Assembly (NCBI RefSeq): GCF_947491715.1
Contig: NZ_CANLKR010000020.1
Span: forward strand, 43,443-107,442
DNA: 64,000 bases
Direction: 5' to 3'
Origin: an uncultured Shewanella sp.
GTDB lineage: Bacteria > Pseudomonadota > Gammaproteobacteria > Enterobacterales > Shewanellaceae
In this document: positions 25,387-34,274 of the stretch, piece after piece
Layout: the number at the start of each line of letters is the position of its first letter
Numbering within the stretch: position 1 is the stretch's first letter
Notes under the pieces: generated by a model
Databases searched by the model: none
What the model was told of the DNA's origin: nothing
What the model saw: the letters and a program-made list of their open reading frames with translations, nothing else
Program-made: the position numbers and the translations under genes

Positions 25387-26544
25387 ATGAACTTTAACCT
25401 TAATGACGACCAACGCCAATTTGTTGAGTTAGCCAATCAATTTTCCAGAGAAGAGCTGGCCCCTTTTGCTGCCCAGTGGGATAAAGCGCATTATTTTCCT
25501 CGAGAGGTCATCGAAAAAGCGGGCGAGCTAGGTTTTTGTGGACTTTATAGTCCTGAAACCGAAGGCGGTTTGGGATTGTCTCGACTCGATGCTGTGTTGA
25601 TTTTTGAAGAGTTGGCAAAAGGGTGTACATCAACAACGGCCATGTTAACGATCCATAATATGGCCACTTGGATGGTGACGAGTTTTGGCAGTGAGTCATT
25701 AAGAGAGCAGTGGTCAGAATCATTGACCAGTGGCGTGGCATTAGCGTCATATTGTTTAACTGAGGCGGGGGCGGGCAGTGATGCGGCTGCGTTAAAAACA
25801 AAAGCGGTTCGAGAAGGAGATGAATATGTGATCTCTGGAGCGAAAATGTTCATTTCAGGTGCAGGGGCAACGGATCTGTTAGTGGTGATGTGCCGAACTG
25901 GTGAGCCAGGCGCAAAAGGCATTTCAGCGATAGCGGTACCTGCAAATGCCGAGGGTGTCAGTTACGGTAAAGCAGAAGATAAAATGGGCTGGAATGCGCA
26001 ACCTACAGCGCAAATCGCCTTTGATGAAGTGCGTGTACCTGCCAGTCACTTATTGGGCGAGGAAGGGCAAGGCTTTACCTTTGCTATGAAAGGGCTGGAT
26101 GGCGGGCGAATTAACATTGCCACTTGTTCGGTGGGAACGGCCCAAGCTGCTTTAGATCGAGCGACAACCTATATGCATGAGCGTGAGCAGTTTGGTAAGC
26201 CTTTAGCGGCTTTTCAAGCATTACAGTTTAAATTGGCGGATATGGCTACGGAATTAGTCGCTGCACGTAATATGGTCAGGCTTGCGGCTTTTAAACTCGA
26301 TGATGGGGATGTTCAGGCGACGACTTATTGCGCCATGGCGAAACGTTTTGCTACCGATATTGGTTTTCAAGTGTGTGACAGTGCTCTACAAATTCATGGT
26401 GGCTATGGTTATATTCAAGAATACCCATTAGAGCGCCATGTACGGGATGTGCGTGTACATCAAATATTAGAAGGGACCAATGAAATCATGCGGTTAATTA
26501 TTGCAAGACGTTTGTTGGATGAACATGCTGTGAGTGTTATCTAG
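25387..26544 (+). CDS. acyl-CoA dehydrogenase, probable isobutyryl-CoA dehydrogenase
   Basis: A 385-residue FAD flavoprotein. The ATG at 25387 is set by CAGGAG at 7-nt spacing; the earlier in-frame ATG (25321) would add 22 poorly conserved residues. Family features: YCLTEAGAGSDAA, the MGWNAQPT segment, FAMKGLDGGRINIA, EREQFGKPLA, and LEGTNEIMR with the catalytic base Glu362. It should oxidise isobutyryl-CoA to methacrylyl-CoA (valine), perhaps 2-methylbutyryl-CoA as well, passing electrons to ETF. The next gene encodes a hydrolase, not the expected enoyl-CoA hydratase. Confidence 0.92.
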   Translation: MNFNLNDDQRQFVELANQFSREELAPFAAQWDKAHYFPREVIEKAGELGFCGLYSPETEGGLGLSRLDAVLIFEELAKGCTSTTAMLTIHNMATWMVTSFGSESLREQWSESLTSGVALASYCLTEAGAGSDAAALKTKAVREGDEYVISGAKMFISGAGATDLLVVMCRTGEPGAKGISAIAVPANAEGVSYGKAEDKMGWNAQPTAQIAFDEVRVPASHLLGEEGQGFTFAMKGLDGGRINIATCSVGTAQAALDRATTYMHEREQFGKPLAAFQALQFKLADMATELVAARNMVRLAAFKLDDGDVQATTYCAMAKRFATDIGFQVCDSALQIHGGYGYIQEYPLERHVRDVRVHQILEGTNEIMRLIIARRLLDEHAVSVI

Positions 26545-26573
26545 TATAAGGTTTAGCAAGCAAGGGGGAAAGC

Positions 26574-27752
26574 ATGAAACAGGCACTAAGGGCAAGGAAG
26601 GAGGGGGAAGTGGAAGAGGGACTATCTACTGAGGATGTGATTTTTAGCACTTTGCCAACTCAAGATGGGCATGTTATTGGTCGAGTGACCCTTAATTGCG
26701 AAGCGGCATTGAATGCATTGAACCTTGATATGGTCAGTGCCATGTTAGCGCAATTAACATGTTGGAAAAATGATCCGAGTATAGTGTGTGTGTTACTTGA
26801 AGGCGCGGGAGAGAAAGCATTCTGTGCCGGTGGGGATGTACGGGCAATCTATCAAGCGGGCGTGTTGGCACCCAACGCTGTTACCCATGAAGCATTGGAT
26901 TTTTTTGAACAAGAATATTGTTTAGATTATTTGTTACATCGTTTTGAAAAGCCGGTGATTGTTTGGGGTGACGGCATCGTCATGGGGGGAGGTTTGGGGC
27001 TAATGGTTGGTGGAAGCCACCGTATTGTCACTGAGCGTTCGCGTATTGCGATGCCTGAGGTGACGATTGGGCTTTATCCTGATGTGGGAGGCAGTTATTT
27101 TTTAAATCGAATGCCGGGCAAAATCGGCCTTTTCTTAGGATTAACGGCTTATCAAATGAATGATGCTGATGCGCTTTATGTCAACATGGCGACACATAGA
27201 TTAGCCAGTCAAGATAAAAATGTGGTACTGGATACCTTGCTAACCTTATCCTGGCAACAGAAAAATATGGCGCAGCACCATACGATGTTGAATGACTTAT
27301 TTGATAAGCATCAGTGCTTGGATAGCAAAGAGAGTCGATTACATTTTGAGCAGGAAAAAATTGATGCCTTGATGACTGGTAGTTTAGCCGAGATAGTGAA
27401 ACGTATTCAACAAGTTGATACGACAGAGGAGTGGCTGCAAAGAAGTATCAACACTTTTTTAAAAGGCAGCCCGCTGAGTTGGTCATTGATTTACGCCCAG
27501 TCTCAATTGAGTGAAAAATTAACGTTAGCGGATGTGTTTCAATTTGAATTAGGCTTGAGTGTTAATTGCAGTGCCTTTGGAGATTTTAAAGAAGGAGTGC
27601 GGGCGTTATTGATTGATAAGGATAGAAATCCTAAATGGCAGTTTGCTGAACTCAATGCTGATTGTGAAGCGGCAGCGGATAAGTTACTTCGCACACCGTG
27701 GAAAAATGAACCTCATCCTCTTTGGGACCTCGCGGTAAAAACAGCAAATTAA
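26574..27752 (+). CDS. 3-hydroxyisobutyryl-CoA hydrolase (crotonase family)
   Basis: A 392-residue crotonase-fold thioesterase that releases 3-hydroxyisobutyrate from its CoA ester in valine catabolism. Support: GEKAFCAGGDVRA near residue 80, then MGGGLGLMVGGSHRI and MPEVTIGLYPDVGGSYFLNR, the last two being typical of HIBYL-CoA hydrolases. Its length (a simple hydratase is about 260) also fits the hydrolase. A strong CAAGGGGGAA precedes the ATG. The N-terminus MKQALRARKEGEVEEG is unusually charged, and in-frame starts further downstream are possible. It is 29 bp after the dehydrogenase gene. Confidence 0.92.
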   Translation: MKQALRARKEGEVEEGLSTEDVIFSTLPTQDGHVIGRVTLNCEAALNALNLDMVSAMLAQLTCWKNDPSIVCVLLEGAGEKAFCAGGDVRAIYQAGVLAPNAVTHEALDFFEQEYCLDYLLHRFEKPVIVWGDGIVMGGGLGLMVGGSHRIVTERSRIAMPEVTIGLYPDVGGSYFLNRMPGKIGLFLGLTAYQMNDADALYVNMATHRLASQDKNVVLDTLLTLSWQQKNMAQHHTMLNDLFDKHQCLDSKESRLHFEQEKIDALMTGSLAEIVKRIQQVDTTEEWLQRSINTFLKGSPLSWSLIYAQSQLSEKLTLADVFQFELGLSVNCSAFGDFKEGVRALLIDKDRNPKWQFAELNADCEAAADKLLRTPWKNEPHPLWDLAVKTAN

Positions 27753-27775
27753 TAGTCAATAAAGGAGCAAGTTGA

Positions 27776-28675
27776 ATGAATACTGTAGCATTTATCGGAT
27801 TAGGGCATATGGGCCAGCCAATGGCACTTAATTTAGTGAAAGCGGGTGTTACTGTTAAAGTGTTTGATCTTGTGCCTGAGGCGATGGCTGAATTAGCAGA
27901 GCAAGGGGCATTGATGGCCAGTAGTGCATGCGGGGCTGCAGCCAGTGCCGATGTGGTGGTGTCGATGCTGCCTGCGGGTAAGCATGTTCGTAGTTTATAT
28001 TTAGGTGAAGATGATAAACCGGGTTTACTCGATGTTGTGGCTAAAGACACGCTACTAATTGATTGTTCAACTATTGATGCAAATAGCGCCAGAGAAGTCG
28101 CTGCAGTGGCAGCGTCTAAAGGTATTGAATTTGTTGATGCACCAGTATCGGGTGGAACAGCAGGGGCTGCGGCTGGTACTTTAACCTTTATTTGTGGTGG
28201 AACGGATAAAGGATTTGAACAAGCTCAGGCAACATTATCAATTATGGGGAGTAATATCTTCCATGCTGGTGGCGCAGGGGCGGGACAAATTGCTAAGATA
28301 TGCAATAATATGTTGTTGTCGGTATTGATGATTGGGACATCAGAGTCACTGCAATTAGGCATAGATCATGGGCTAGATCCTAAGATCTTATCTGACATTA
28401 TGAAAGTGAGCAGTGGTGGCAATTGGACGTTAGAGAAATATAATCCTTGTCCGAATGTGATGCCTAATGTGCCTTCTTCTCAAGGGTATCAAGGTGGTTT
28501 TATGGTGGATTTGATGATTAAAGATTTAGGCTTGTCACAAGAAGCAACATTGGCTTCAAATTCAAGTACACCTATGGGCGCATTGGCACGAAGTTTATAC
28601 GTTAACCATGGACGAAAGGGCCATGGTCAACTTGATTTTTCTAGTATTTTTGAAGAATTTAATAAGAAAGGGTAA
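27776..28675 (+). CDS. mmsB: 3-hydroxyisobutyrate dehydrogenase
   Basis: MmsB oxidises 3-hydroxyisobutyrate to methylmalonate semialdehyde with NAD+, feeding MmsA. The 299-residue product has the dinucleotide motif GLGHMGQPMA at the N-terminus, the substrate motif DAPVSGGTAGAAAGTLTF, the GQIAKICNNML segment with the catalytic Lys, and the C-terminal GHGQLDFSSI pattern. AAAGGAG lies 7 nt before the ATG. It lies 23 bp after the hydrolase and 4 bp before the SDR, in the same operon. Confidence 0.95.
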   Translation: MNTVAFIGLGHMGQPMALNLVKAGVTVKVFDLVPEAMAELAEQGALMASSACGAAASADVVVSMLPAGKHVRSLYLGEDDKPGLLDVVAKDTLLIDCSTIDANSAREVAAVAASKGIEFVDAPVSGGTAGAAAGTLTFICGGTDKGFEQAQATLSIMGSNIFHAGGAGAGQIAKICNNMLLSVLMIGTSESLQLGIDHGLDPKILSDIMKVSSGGNWTLEKYNPCPNVMPNVPSSQGYQGGFMVDLMIKDLGLSQEATLASNSSTPMGALARSLYVNHGRKGHGQLDFSSIFEEFNKKG

Positions 28676-28679
28676 GACA

Positions 28680-29438
28680 ATGGATTTAAAAGATAAAGTG
28701 GTGGTTATTACCGGTGGCGCCGGTGGATTAGGTTTTGCGATGGCGCAGAACTTTGCCAGTGCTGGCGCGAAATTGGCGCTTATCGATGTGGATCAAGAAA
28801 AGCTTGAAAAAGCCTGCGCAAATTTAGGTGCATCTACCGAGGTACAAGGTTACGCACTGGATATTACAAATGAAGAAGATGTGGTTGCAGGTTTTCAGTT
28901 TATTAAAGAAGACTTTGGACAGGTGAACGTACTGGTTAATAATGCGGGTATTTTACGTGATGGTATGTTGTTGAAAGCCAAAGAAGGGCAAGTGACTGAA
29001 CGTATGTCTTTTGAGCAGTTCCAATCGGTGATCAATGTGAATCTGACTGGTAGCTTTTTATGTGGCCGTGAAGCGGCTGCTGCGATGATAGAGACTGAGC
29101 AAGCGGGTGTGATCATCAATATTTCAAGTTTAGCCAAGGCGGGTAATATGGGGCAGTCTAATTATTCTGCCTCAAAAGCAGGTGTAGCGGCCATGTCTGT
29201 TGGTTGGGCAAAAGAGCTCTCTCGTTACGGTATTCGAAGTGCAGCTGTTGCCCCTGGTGTGATTGAAACTGAGATGACAGCCGCCATGAAGCCTGAAGCG
29301 TTAAGTCGGATCACTCAAATGATCCCTGCTGGCCGCCTGGGACAAGCCGAAGAAATCGCAACAACAGTGCGCTTTATCATAGAAAATGACTATGTTAATG
29401 GTCGAGTGTTTGAAATTGATGGCGGGATCAGACTTTAA
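28680..29438 (+). CDS. SDR, probable 2-methyl-3-hydroxybutyryl-CoA dehydrogenase
   Basis: A 252-residue classical SDR. The ATG at 28680 has GAAAGGGTAAG upstream and starts 4 nt after mmsB stops. Motifs: GGAGGLG (12-18), NNAG near 88, SS at 149-150, and catalytic Tyr162-Lys166 in YSASK. The last gene of the Shewanella ivd operon is an SDR of this kind; oxidation of 2-methyl-3-hydroxybutyryl-CoA in isoleucine catabolism would link it to the first-gene thiolase. Annotation pipelines often call it a 3-ketoacyl-ACP reductase. Two hairpins follow. Confidence 0.9.
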   Translation: MDLKDKVVVITGGAGGLGFAMAQNFASAGAKLALIDVDQEKLEKACANLGASTEVQGYALDITNEEDVVAGFQFIKEDFGQVNVLVNNAGILRDGMLLKAKEGQVTERMSFEQFQSVINVNLTGSFLCGREAAAAMIETEQAGVIINISSLAKAGNMGQSNYSASKAGVAAMSVGWAKELSRYGIRSAAVAPGVIETEMTAAMKPEALSRITQMIPAGRLGQAEEIATTVRFIIENDYVNGRVFEIDGGIRL

Positions 29439-29616
29439 TTGTTAGCGCATTTCTTCTTGGTATAGCTGAATTAAATATGAGTTAAATAAAGGGGTAAAAT
29501 GGAATTTTGTTGTTTATCCTTTACATAATCTTATGTCATCAATTTGTTTAACTTTCAGATAATCAAGGAAAAGTGCGTGAATAACGCTTAAGGGTTATTC
29601 GTTACCGTAAAATGAA

Positions 29617-29648
29617 ATACCCAAGGATCATTGGATCCGTTTGGGTAT
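29617..29648. other. compound hairpin after the valine operon
   Basis: ATACCCAA (29617-29624) pairs with TTGGGTAT (29641-29648), and inside it GGATC pairs with GATCC around a 4-nt loop. It ends 6 bp before the strong terminator that follows. Confidence 0.75.
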
Positions 29649-29654
29649 ATAGAG

Positions 29655-29690
29655 AAAAAGGTCATGGTGTTTAACACCATGACCTTTTTT
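29655..29690 (+). terminator. strong bidirectional-looking terminator
   Basis: AAAAAGGTCATGGTG (29655-29669) is followed by a 5-nt loop and its exact complement ending in T6. It closes the valine/isoleucine operon, which ends at 29438. Confidence 0.93.
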
Positions 29691-29780
29691 GCTTTATCTA
29701 CTTAAGTATAAAGTTAGAATTGAATATCGCTTTCAATATGGGTCATAATAATGGTTAGTAAAAATGAACTGGACTGAGTC

Positions 29781-29999
29781 ATGGAGTGGTTAGAAAGGGC
29801 AACAAAGTGGATGATGCTGTGCGTGGGATGTACTGGAATTGTTATTATTTATTCAGGTTTTTTTTATTTCCTGTTTTCCAGTGATCAGAAGAGTATCATT
29901 CCTTGGTATACTTTGTTGTCACCTTGGATTTGTATTTATTTTGGATTAAATGAGAAACAGCGTGCTGATGTTGTGCGGTGGTTACTCAGAAAACATTAG
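29781..29999 (+). CDS. small membrane protein of unknown function
   Basis: A 72-residue protein with two hydrophobic segments: MMLCVGCTGIVIIYSGFFYF (about 11-30) and a second around WYTLLSPWICIYFG (about 42-56), then a basic tail ending VRWLLRKH. There is no convincing ribosome binding site before the ATG. It lies alone between the operon terminator and the S9-like gene. The family is not recognised. Confidence 0.55.
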   Translation: MEWLERATKWMMLCVGCTGIVIIYSGFFYFLFSSDQKSIIPWYTLLSPWICIYFGLNEKQRADVVRWLLRKH

Positions 30000-30131
30000 T
30001 TAGGATCAGTGTTAAAATGTTCAGGAACATGTAGAGCTAGCATTGCTTCAGTGAGTTAAATTAATTGTCAATATAGTCGTATCCTATGGTTGGGGTATAT
30101 TTTTTATAACAAGGAGGTTTTAGGGGATAGA

Positions 30132-32168
30132 ATGAAACAGCTTTTAGGCGTTAAGTTGGGGATCATGATTTGGCTGTTAGCCTCAATATCTGGTTGTGAA
30201 CGCTTAGCGACCGTTGAAAAAGAAGTGTTGCCTGAAGGAGTACAAGTTGCTCGCTATGGTAGCTGGGATTCGCCAATCACTGCTGAAGATGTTTATGGGC
30301 TATCTGACGATATTACTGAACTGCAAGCGATTGATGATGGTATTTATTTTATTCAATCTGATGCGGCTCTTCAAGGGCGAAGAAGTGTTAAAAAGCTCAA
30401 TACTGATGGTACAGTGACAGATGTCATTGACGCTGACTTTGATGTTCGAACTCGCGTTAACGAGTATGGCGGCGCGCCGGTGTTAGGTATAGGGCAAAGT
30501 TTATTTGCCAGTAAATTTAGCGATCAGCGCCTTTATCGTATTGCCCCTAATCAAGATCCAGTGCCATTAACACCGTTGAAGACACGTTATTCGGATTGTA
30601 TTTTTCAAACGCGGGGTGCACGGTTAATTTGTGTGCAAGAAGATCATCGAGTAGAAGGGGAGCCTGTCACGCGTTTAGTGGGGATTAATGTCAGTTATGC
30701 AGATAAAACCAAAGTCTTGGTCAGCGGCGCAGACTTTTATTCGTCTCCCATTTTATCGCCGGATCAAAAACAGATGGCTTGGATTGCTTGGCAACACCCC
30801 AATATGCCTTGGGATCATACAGAGCTGTGGGTAGCTGATGTTGATCCTAAAGGGGAAATTGTTCACCCTCGTCGATTAATTTCGAATCTAAAAGGTTCGA
30901 TAACTCAGCCTTTATTTAGCCCTGATGGTCGTTTGTATTTTGTTGCTGATTTTAATAATTGGTGGAACCTTTATCGTATCAATGATAAAGGTCGAGCAGA
31001 AATTGTGTATGATCATGAGGCTGAATTTGCCGTACCGGATTGGAAAATGGGTAATCATAATTATGCCTTTGAAAGCCCAACAAGTTTAATTGCCAGTTAC
31101 AGCAGTAAAGGGTCGGCAGGACTCGTCAGAATCGATATGGCAACTGGGATTGCAGAGCCCATTGATGTTGATTTTGCTGAGATCACACAAGTGATTAAGG
31201 GATTTGATGGCGTGTATTTTGTGGGGGAAAAAGAAACCCCTGAAAAAGGCATTTATAAAGTGCAAGCCAATACGGCCAAGCAGGTTTATTCCCCTTCGGT
31301 TCCTGACGTTGACAGTGATTACATTTCTCATGGCAAAAGCATAAGTTTTAAAAGTGGGAATAAGAAAACGGCTTATGGTTATTTTTATCCCCCAAAGAAC
31401 CCAAAATTTGTTGGCGCTGAAGGGACACGCCCACCTTTACTTGTGATGTTACACAGTGGACCGACGAATAAGGCGAGTCGAGCTTATCGTCGTGATATCC
31501 AATATTGGACGAGTCGAGGGATTGCTGTTTTTGATTTAAATTATCGAGGTAGCTCAGGCTTTGGCCGTCAATACCGTGATAGCTTGTACGGTAATTGGGG
31601 CAAATATGACTCAGAAGATGCTGTGAGAGCGGCAGGGTATTTAGTCAATAAAGGCTTAGTCGATGGGACCAAGTTGGCCATTAAAGGCTTTAGGGAAGAG
31701 GGGCTATCGGCATTATCGGCATTGGCTTTTTATAATACCTTTAAAGCGGGCGTGATTTATTCTGGGATCAGCAATGTGGAGCTTTTTGAAAAAGAGACGC
31801 ACAAGTTTGAGGCCAGTTATATTAAACGGCTTGTAGGAAAAGATAACTATTATCACGATCATACTGCGTTATTTTATTTAAAAGGCCTAGCAGAGCCTTT
31901 ATTGTTTATTCAAGGAATGAATGATTATATGATCCCTGCCGAGCAGTCGAAATATATTTACAAAGAATTGAAAAATAAAGGTGTTCCCATTGCTTATATG
32001 GAGTTTGAGGGGGACTCGCCAGATTTAGTCACAATGAAAAGTAAAATGGATATTTTACATTCTGAACTGTCATTTTATGGACAAGTCTTTGGCTTTACTC
32101 CAGCAGGGAATGTGGCGAGATTGAAGTTTGATAATGCGAAAAACTTGCCCCCTATGTTGAGTAAATAG
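30132..32168 (+). CDS. S9 prolyl-oligopeptidase-like lipoprotein lacking catalytic Ser and His
   Basis: A 678-residue predicted lipoprotein: signal MKQLLGVKLGIMIWLLASISGC, with the acylated Cys at 22. The ATG at 30132 follows AGGGGATAG. Residues to about 400 form a beta-propeller with the family word RVNEYGGAPV, and the rest an alpha/beta-hydrolase of the acyl-peptide-hydrolase type (YRGSSGFGRQYRDSLYGNWG). In active relatives the nucleophile sits in RGGSAGGY after LAI; here the stretch is LAIKGFREEGLS, putting Arg521 in the Ser place. The Asp is kept (GMNDYMIP, Asp598), but the His of FEGEGHGF is replaced in FEGDSPDL (Pro630). The fold is intact but two of three triad residues are gone, so it is probably a non-enzymatic binding protein at the envelope. 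Confidence 0.85.
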   Translation: MKQLLGVKLGIMIWLLASISGCERLATVEKEVLPEGVQVARYGSWDSPITAEDVYGLSDDITELQAIDDGIYFIQSDAALQGRRSVKKLNTDGTVTDVIDADFDVRTRVNEYGGAPVLGIGQSLFASKFSDQRLYRIAPNQDPVPLTPLKTRYSDCIFQTRGARLICVQEDHRVEGEPVTRLVGINVSYADKTKVLVSGADFYSSPILSPDQKQMAWIAWQHPNMPWDHTELWVADVDPKGEIVHPRRLISNLKGSITQPLFSPDGRLYFVADFNNWWNLYRINDKGRAEIVYDHEAEFAVPDWKMGNHNYAFESPTSLIASYSSKGSAGLVRIDMATGIAEPIDVDFAEITQVIKGFDGVYFVGEKETPEKGIYKVQANTAKQVYSPSVPDVDSDYISHGKSISFKSGNKKTAYGYFYPPKNPKFVGAEGTRPPLLVMLHSGPTNKASRAYRRDIQYWTSRGIAVFDLNYRGSSGFGRQYRDSLYGNWGKYDSEDAVRAAGYLVNKGLVDGTKLAIKGFREEGLSALSALAFYNTFKAGVIYSGISNVELFEKETHKFEASYIKRLVGKDNYYHDHTALFYLKGLAEPLLFIQGMNDYMIPAEQSKYIYKELKNKGVPIAYMEFEGDSPDLVTMKSKMDILHSELSFYGQVFGFTPAGNVARLKFDNAKNLPPMLSK

Positions 32169-32211
32169 TCTGCTCGTCAGCTAGAATACTTGCACTTAAT
32201 CAAGCTTTTGA

Positions 32212-32245
32212 CTAACATTACTGTAATTTTATACAGTAATGTTAG
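32212..32245. promoter_or_regulatory. perfect 14-bp inverted repeat just upstream of topB
   Basis: CTAACATTACTGTA (32212-32225) and its exact complement (32232-32245) enclose ATTTTA and end 8 nt before the topB ATG. There is no U-tract, so it is not a classical terminator. As RNA it would occlude the ribosome binding region; as DNA it is a large symmetric operator. Confidence 0.7.
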
Positions 32246-32253
32246 AACTTCCT

Positions 32254-34230
32254 ATGATTTTATATATTGCCGAGAAGCCCAGTTTAGGGCGAGCAATAGC
32301 CGATGTGTTACCTAAACCTCTTAAAAAATTGGATGGTTATATTCAAGCGGCAAATGGAGACTGTGTTTCTTGGTGTATTGGGCATTTGTTAGAACAAGCG
32401 GAACCCGATGCTTATGATGATGCCTATAAGTCATGGAAATTTGAGCATTTACCCATTGTCCCGTTAGATTGGAAAATTGTCCCTAAGTCTAAAATGCGTG
32501 GTCAAATAGCGGTATTAAGGCGGTTAGTCAAACAAGCGAGCCAGCTTGTGAACGCTGGCGATCCTGATAGAGAAGGTCAGTTACTCGTCGATGAATTGAT
32601 TGCTCATTTAGGCATAAAAGGAGATAAATTACATGCCACACAGCGGTTACTGATCAGCGATTTAAACCCAAAAGCGGTTAAACGGGCATTAGGACAGCTT
32701 CGAAGTAATCGGGATTTTATTCCCTTGTCGGTATCTGCTTTGGCCCGCGCTAGAGCGGATTGGCTTTATGGCATGAATATGACGCGAGCTTACACTATTC
32801 AAGGTCGAAAAGTCGGTTATCAAGGAGTATTGTCGGTAGGGCGAGTGCAAACTCCCTTACTGGGATTGGTTGTTCGCCGAGATGAATCCATAGCGCATTT
32901 TATTTCTAAGCCATTTTATGAAGTGTTGGCGCACTTATTGACTCAGGACAAGGCGGCTTTTTGTGCCAAGTGGCTGCCCAGTAAAGCTTGTGAGCCTTAT
33001 ATGGATGAAGAGAATCGATTATTATCTAAGGGATTGGCCGAAAATGTCGCTGGCCGTATTACCCAAAAAGAGGCGGTGGTTGAACAGGTCAAATCGGTGG
33101 ATAAACAGCAATCCGCCCCTTTGCCTTATAATTTGTCCGCGTTACAAATCGATGCCGCTAAACGTTTTTCAATGAGTGCAAAGTCCGTGTTGGACACTTG
33201 CCAGTCTTTATATGAAAAACATAAATTAATCACCTACCCGCGCTCTGACAGTCGCTATCTTCCCAAGGAACAGCATGGATTAGCGCCTGCTGTTATTCAA
33301 GCGATTGAGGGAGGAGCCGATGAGCTATTAACAGGGTGTGATAAACCCAATGCGAGTCTTAAATCCAAAGCGTGGAATGATAAAAAAGTGGACGCTCACC
33401 ACGCCATTATTCCCACTGAAAAAACGGCGGTATTAGCGAGTTTGACGCAATTTGAGCGACAGGTTTATTTACAGGTAGCACGGCAATATCTAGCGCAATT
33501 TTACCCCGCCTATTGTTATAAAGAAACCTCGGTTGAGGTGATCATTGAAGGCGGCCGTTTTTGTACAAAAGCCAAGCAAGAAGGGGCATTGGGCTGGAAA
33601 CAACTGTTTCAGTACCAAAAAGAGAAGCAGGATAATAAGGATGATGATACCCAAGTGGCTTTGTTGCCAGCATTAGTGAAAGGACAAGTGCTCTTTTGTC
33701 AGCAAGGGGAGGTAATCGAAAAGCACACTCAAGCCCCGAAAGCCTTTAATGATGCGAGTTTGTTGAGCGCCATGACGGGAATTGGTCGCTACGTGACCGA
33801 CATCTCCATTCGTAAAATTTTAAAAGACACTGATGGCTTAGGCACTGAAGCAACCCGTGCCGGCATTATTGAATTGCTTTTTAAAAGAGGGTTTTTATTA
33901 AGACAGGGCAAAACGATTGTGGCGACCGAAGTGGGGAAAGGTTTAATTAATAGCCTGCCTGAAAGTGCGACAACACCTGATATGACGGCGTTATGGGAGA
34001 GTAAGCTAAATAGTATCAGTCAAAAAGAAATCACCTATAAAGCGTTTATGACCCCCTTAATTGAGAGCTTACACAGTCAAATAGAGCTTGCAGGAAGCCA
34101 GTTACCGACGGCTCTTCAGGGGGTAAAGAGTGATAACCCATTTAAAAAACGCAAAGGGCGATCAGTGAGTAAAAGAGGGGGAACATCGACGCGTAAATTG
34201 AGCAAAGCGGCTACTGCAAAGCGTAAATGA
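32254..34230 (+). CDS. topB: DNA topoisomerase III
   Basis: A type IA topoisomerase that passes single strands to decatenate replication intermediates. The 658-residue product from ATG 32254 aligns with E. coli TopB from its first residues: [21 protein letters not shown] against [21 protein letters not shown]. Motifs: TOPRIM acidic residues in [11 protein letters not shown], then [25 protein letters not shown], and the catalytic Tyr328 in [11 protein letters not shown], the same number as in E. coli. The C-terminus is a basic tail ([13 protein letters not shown]) without zinc fingers. An in-frame ATG at 32239 lies inside an inverted repeat and is less likely to be the start. Confidence 0.96.
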   Translation: [658 protein letters not shown]

Positions 34231-34274
34231 GCCGCAATGTGATCGTCCACTTTAACAATACTGAAAGGCTTGTT

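Noticed and set aside
28680..29438. 3-ketoacyl-ACP reductase FabG
   Set aside because: The sequence is SDR/FabG-like, but the operon context favours a branched-chain hydroxyacyl-CoA dehydrogenase.
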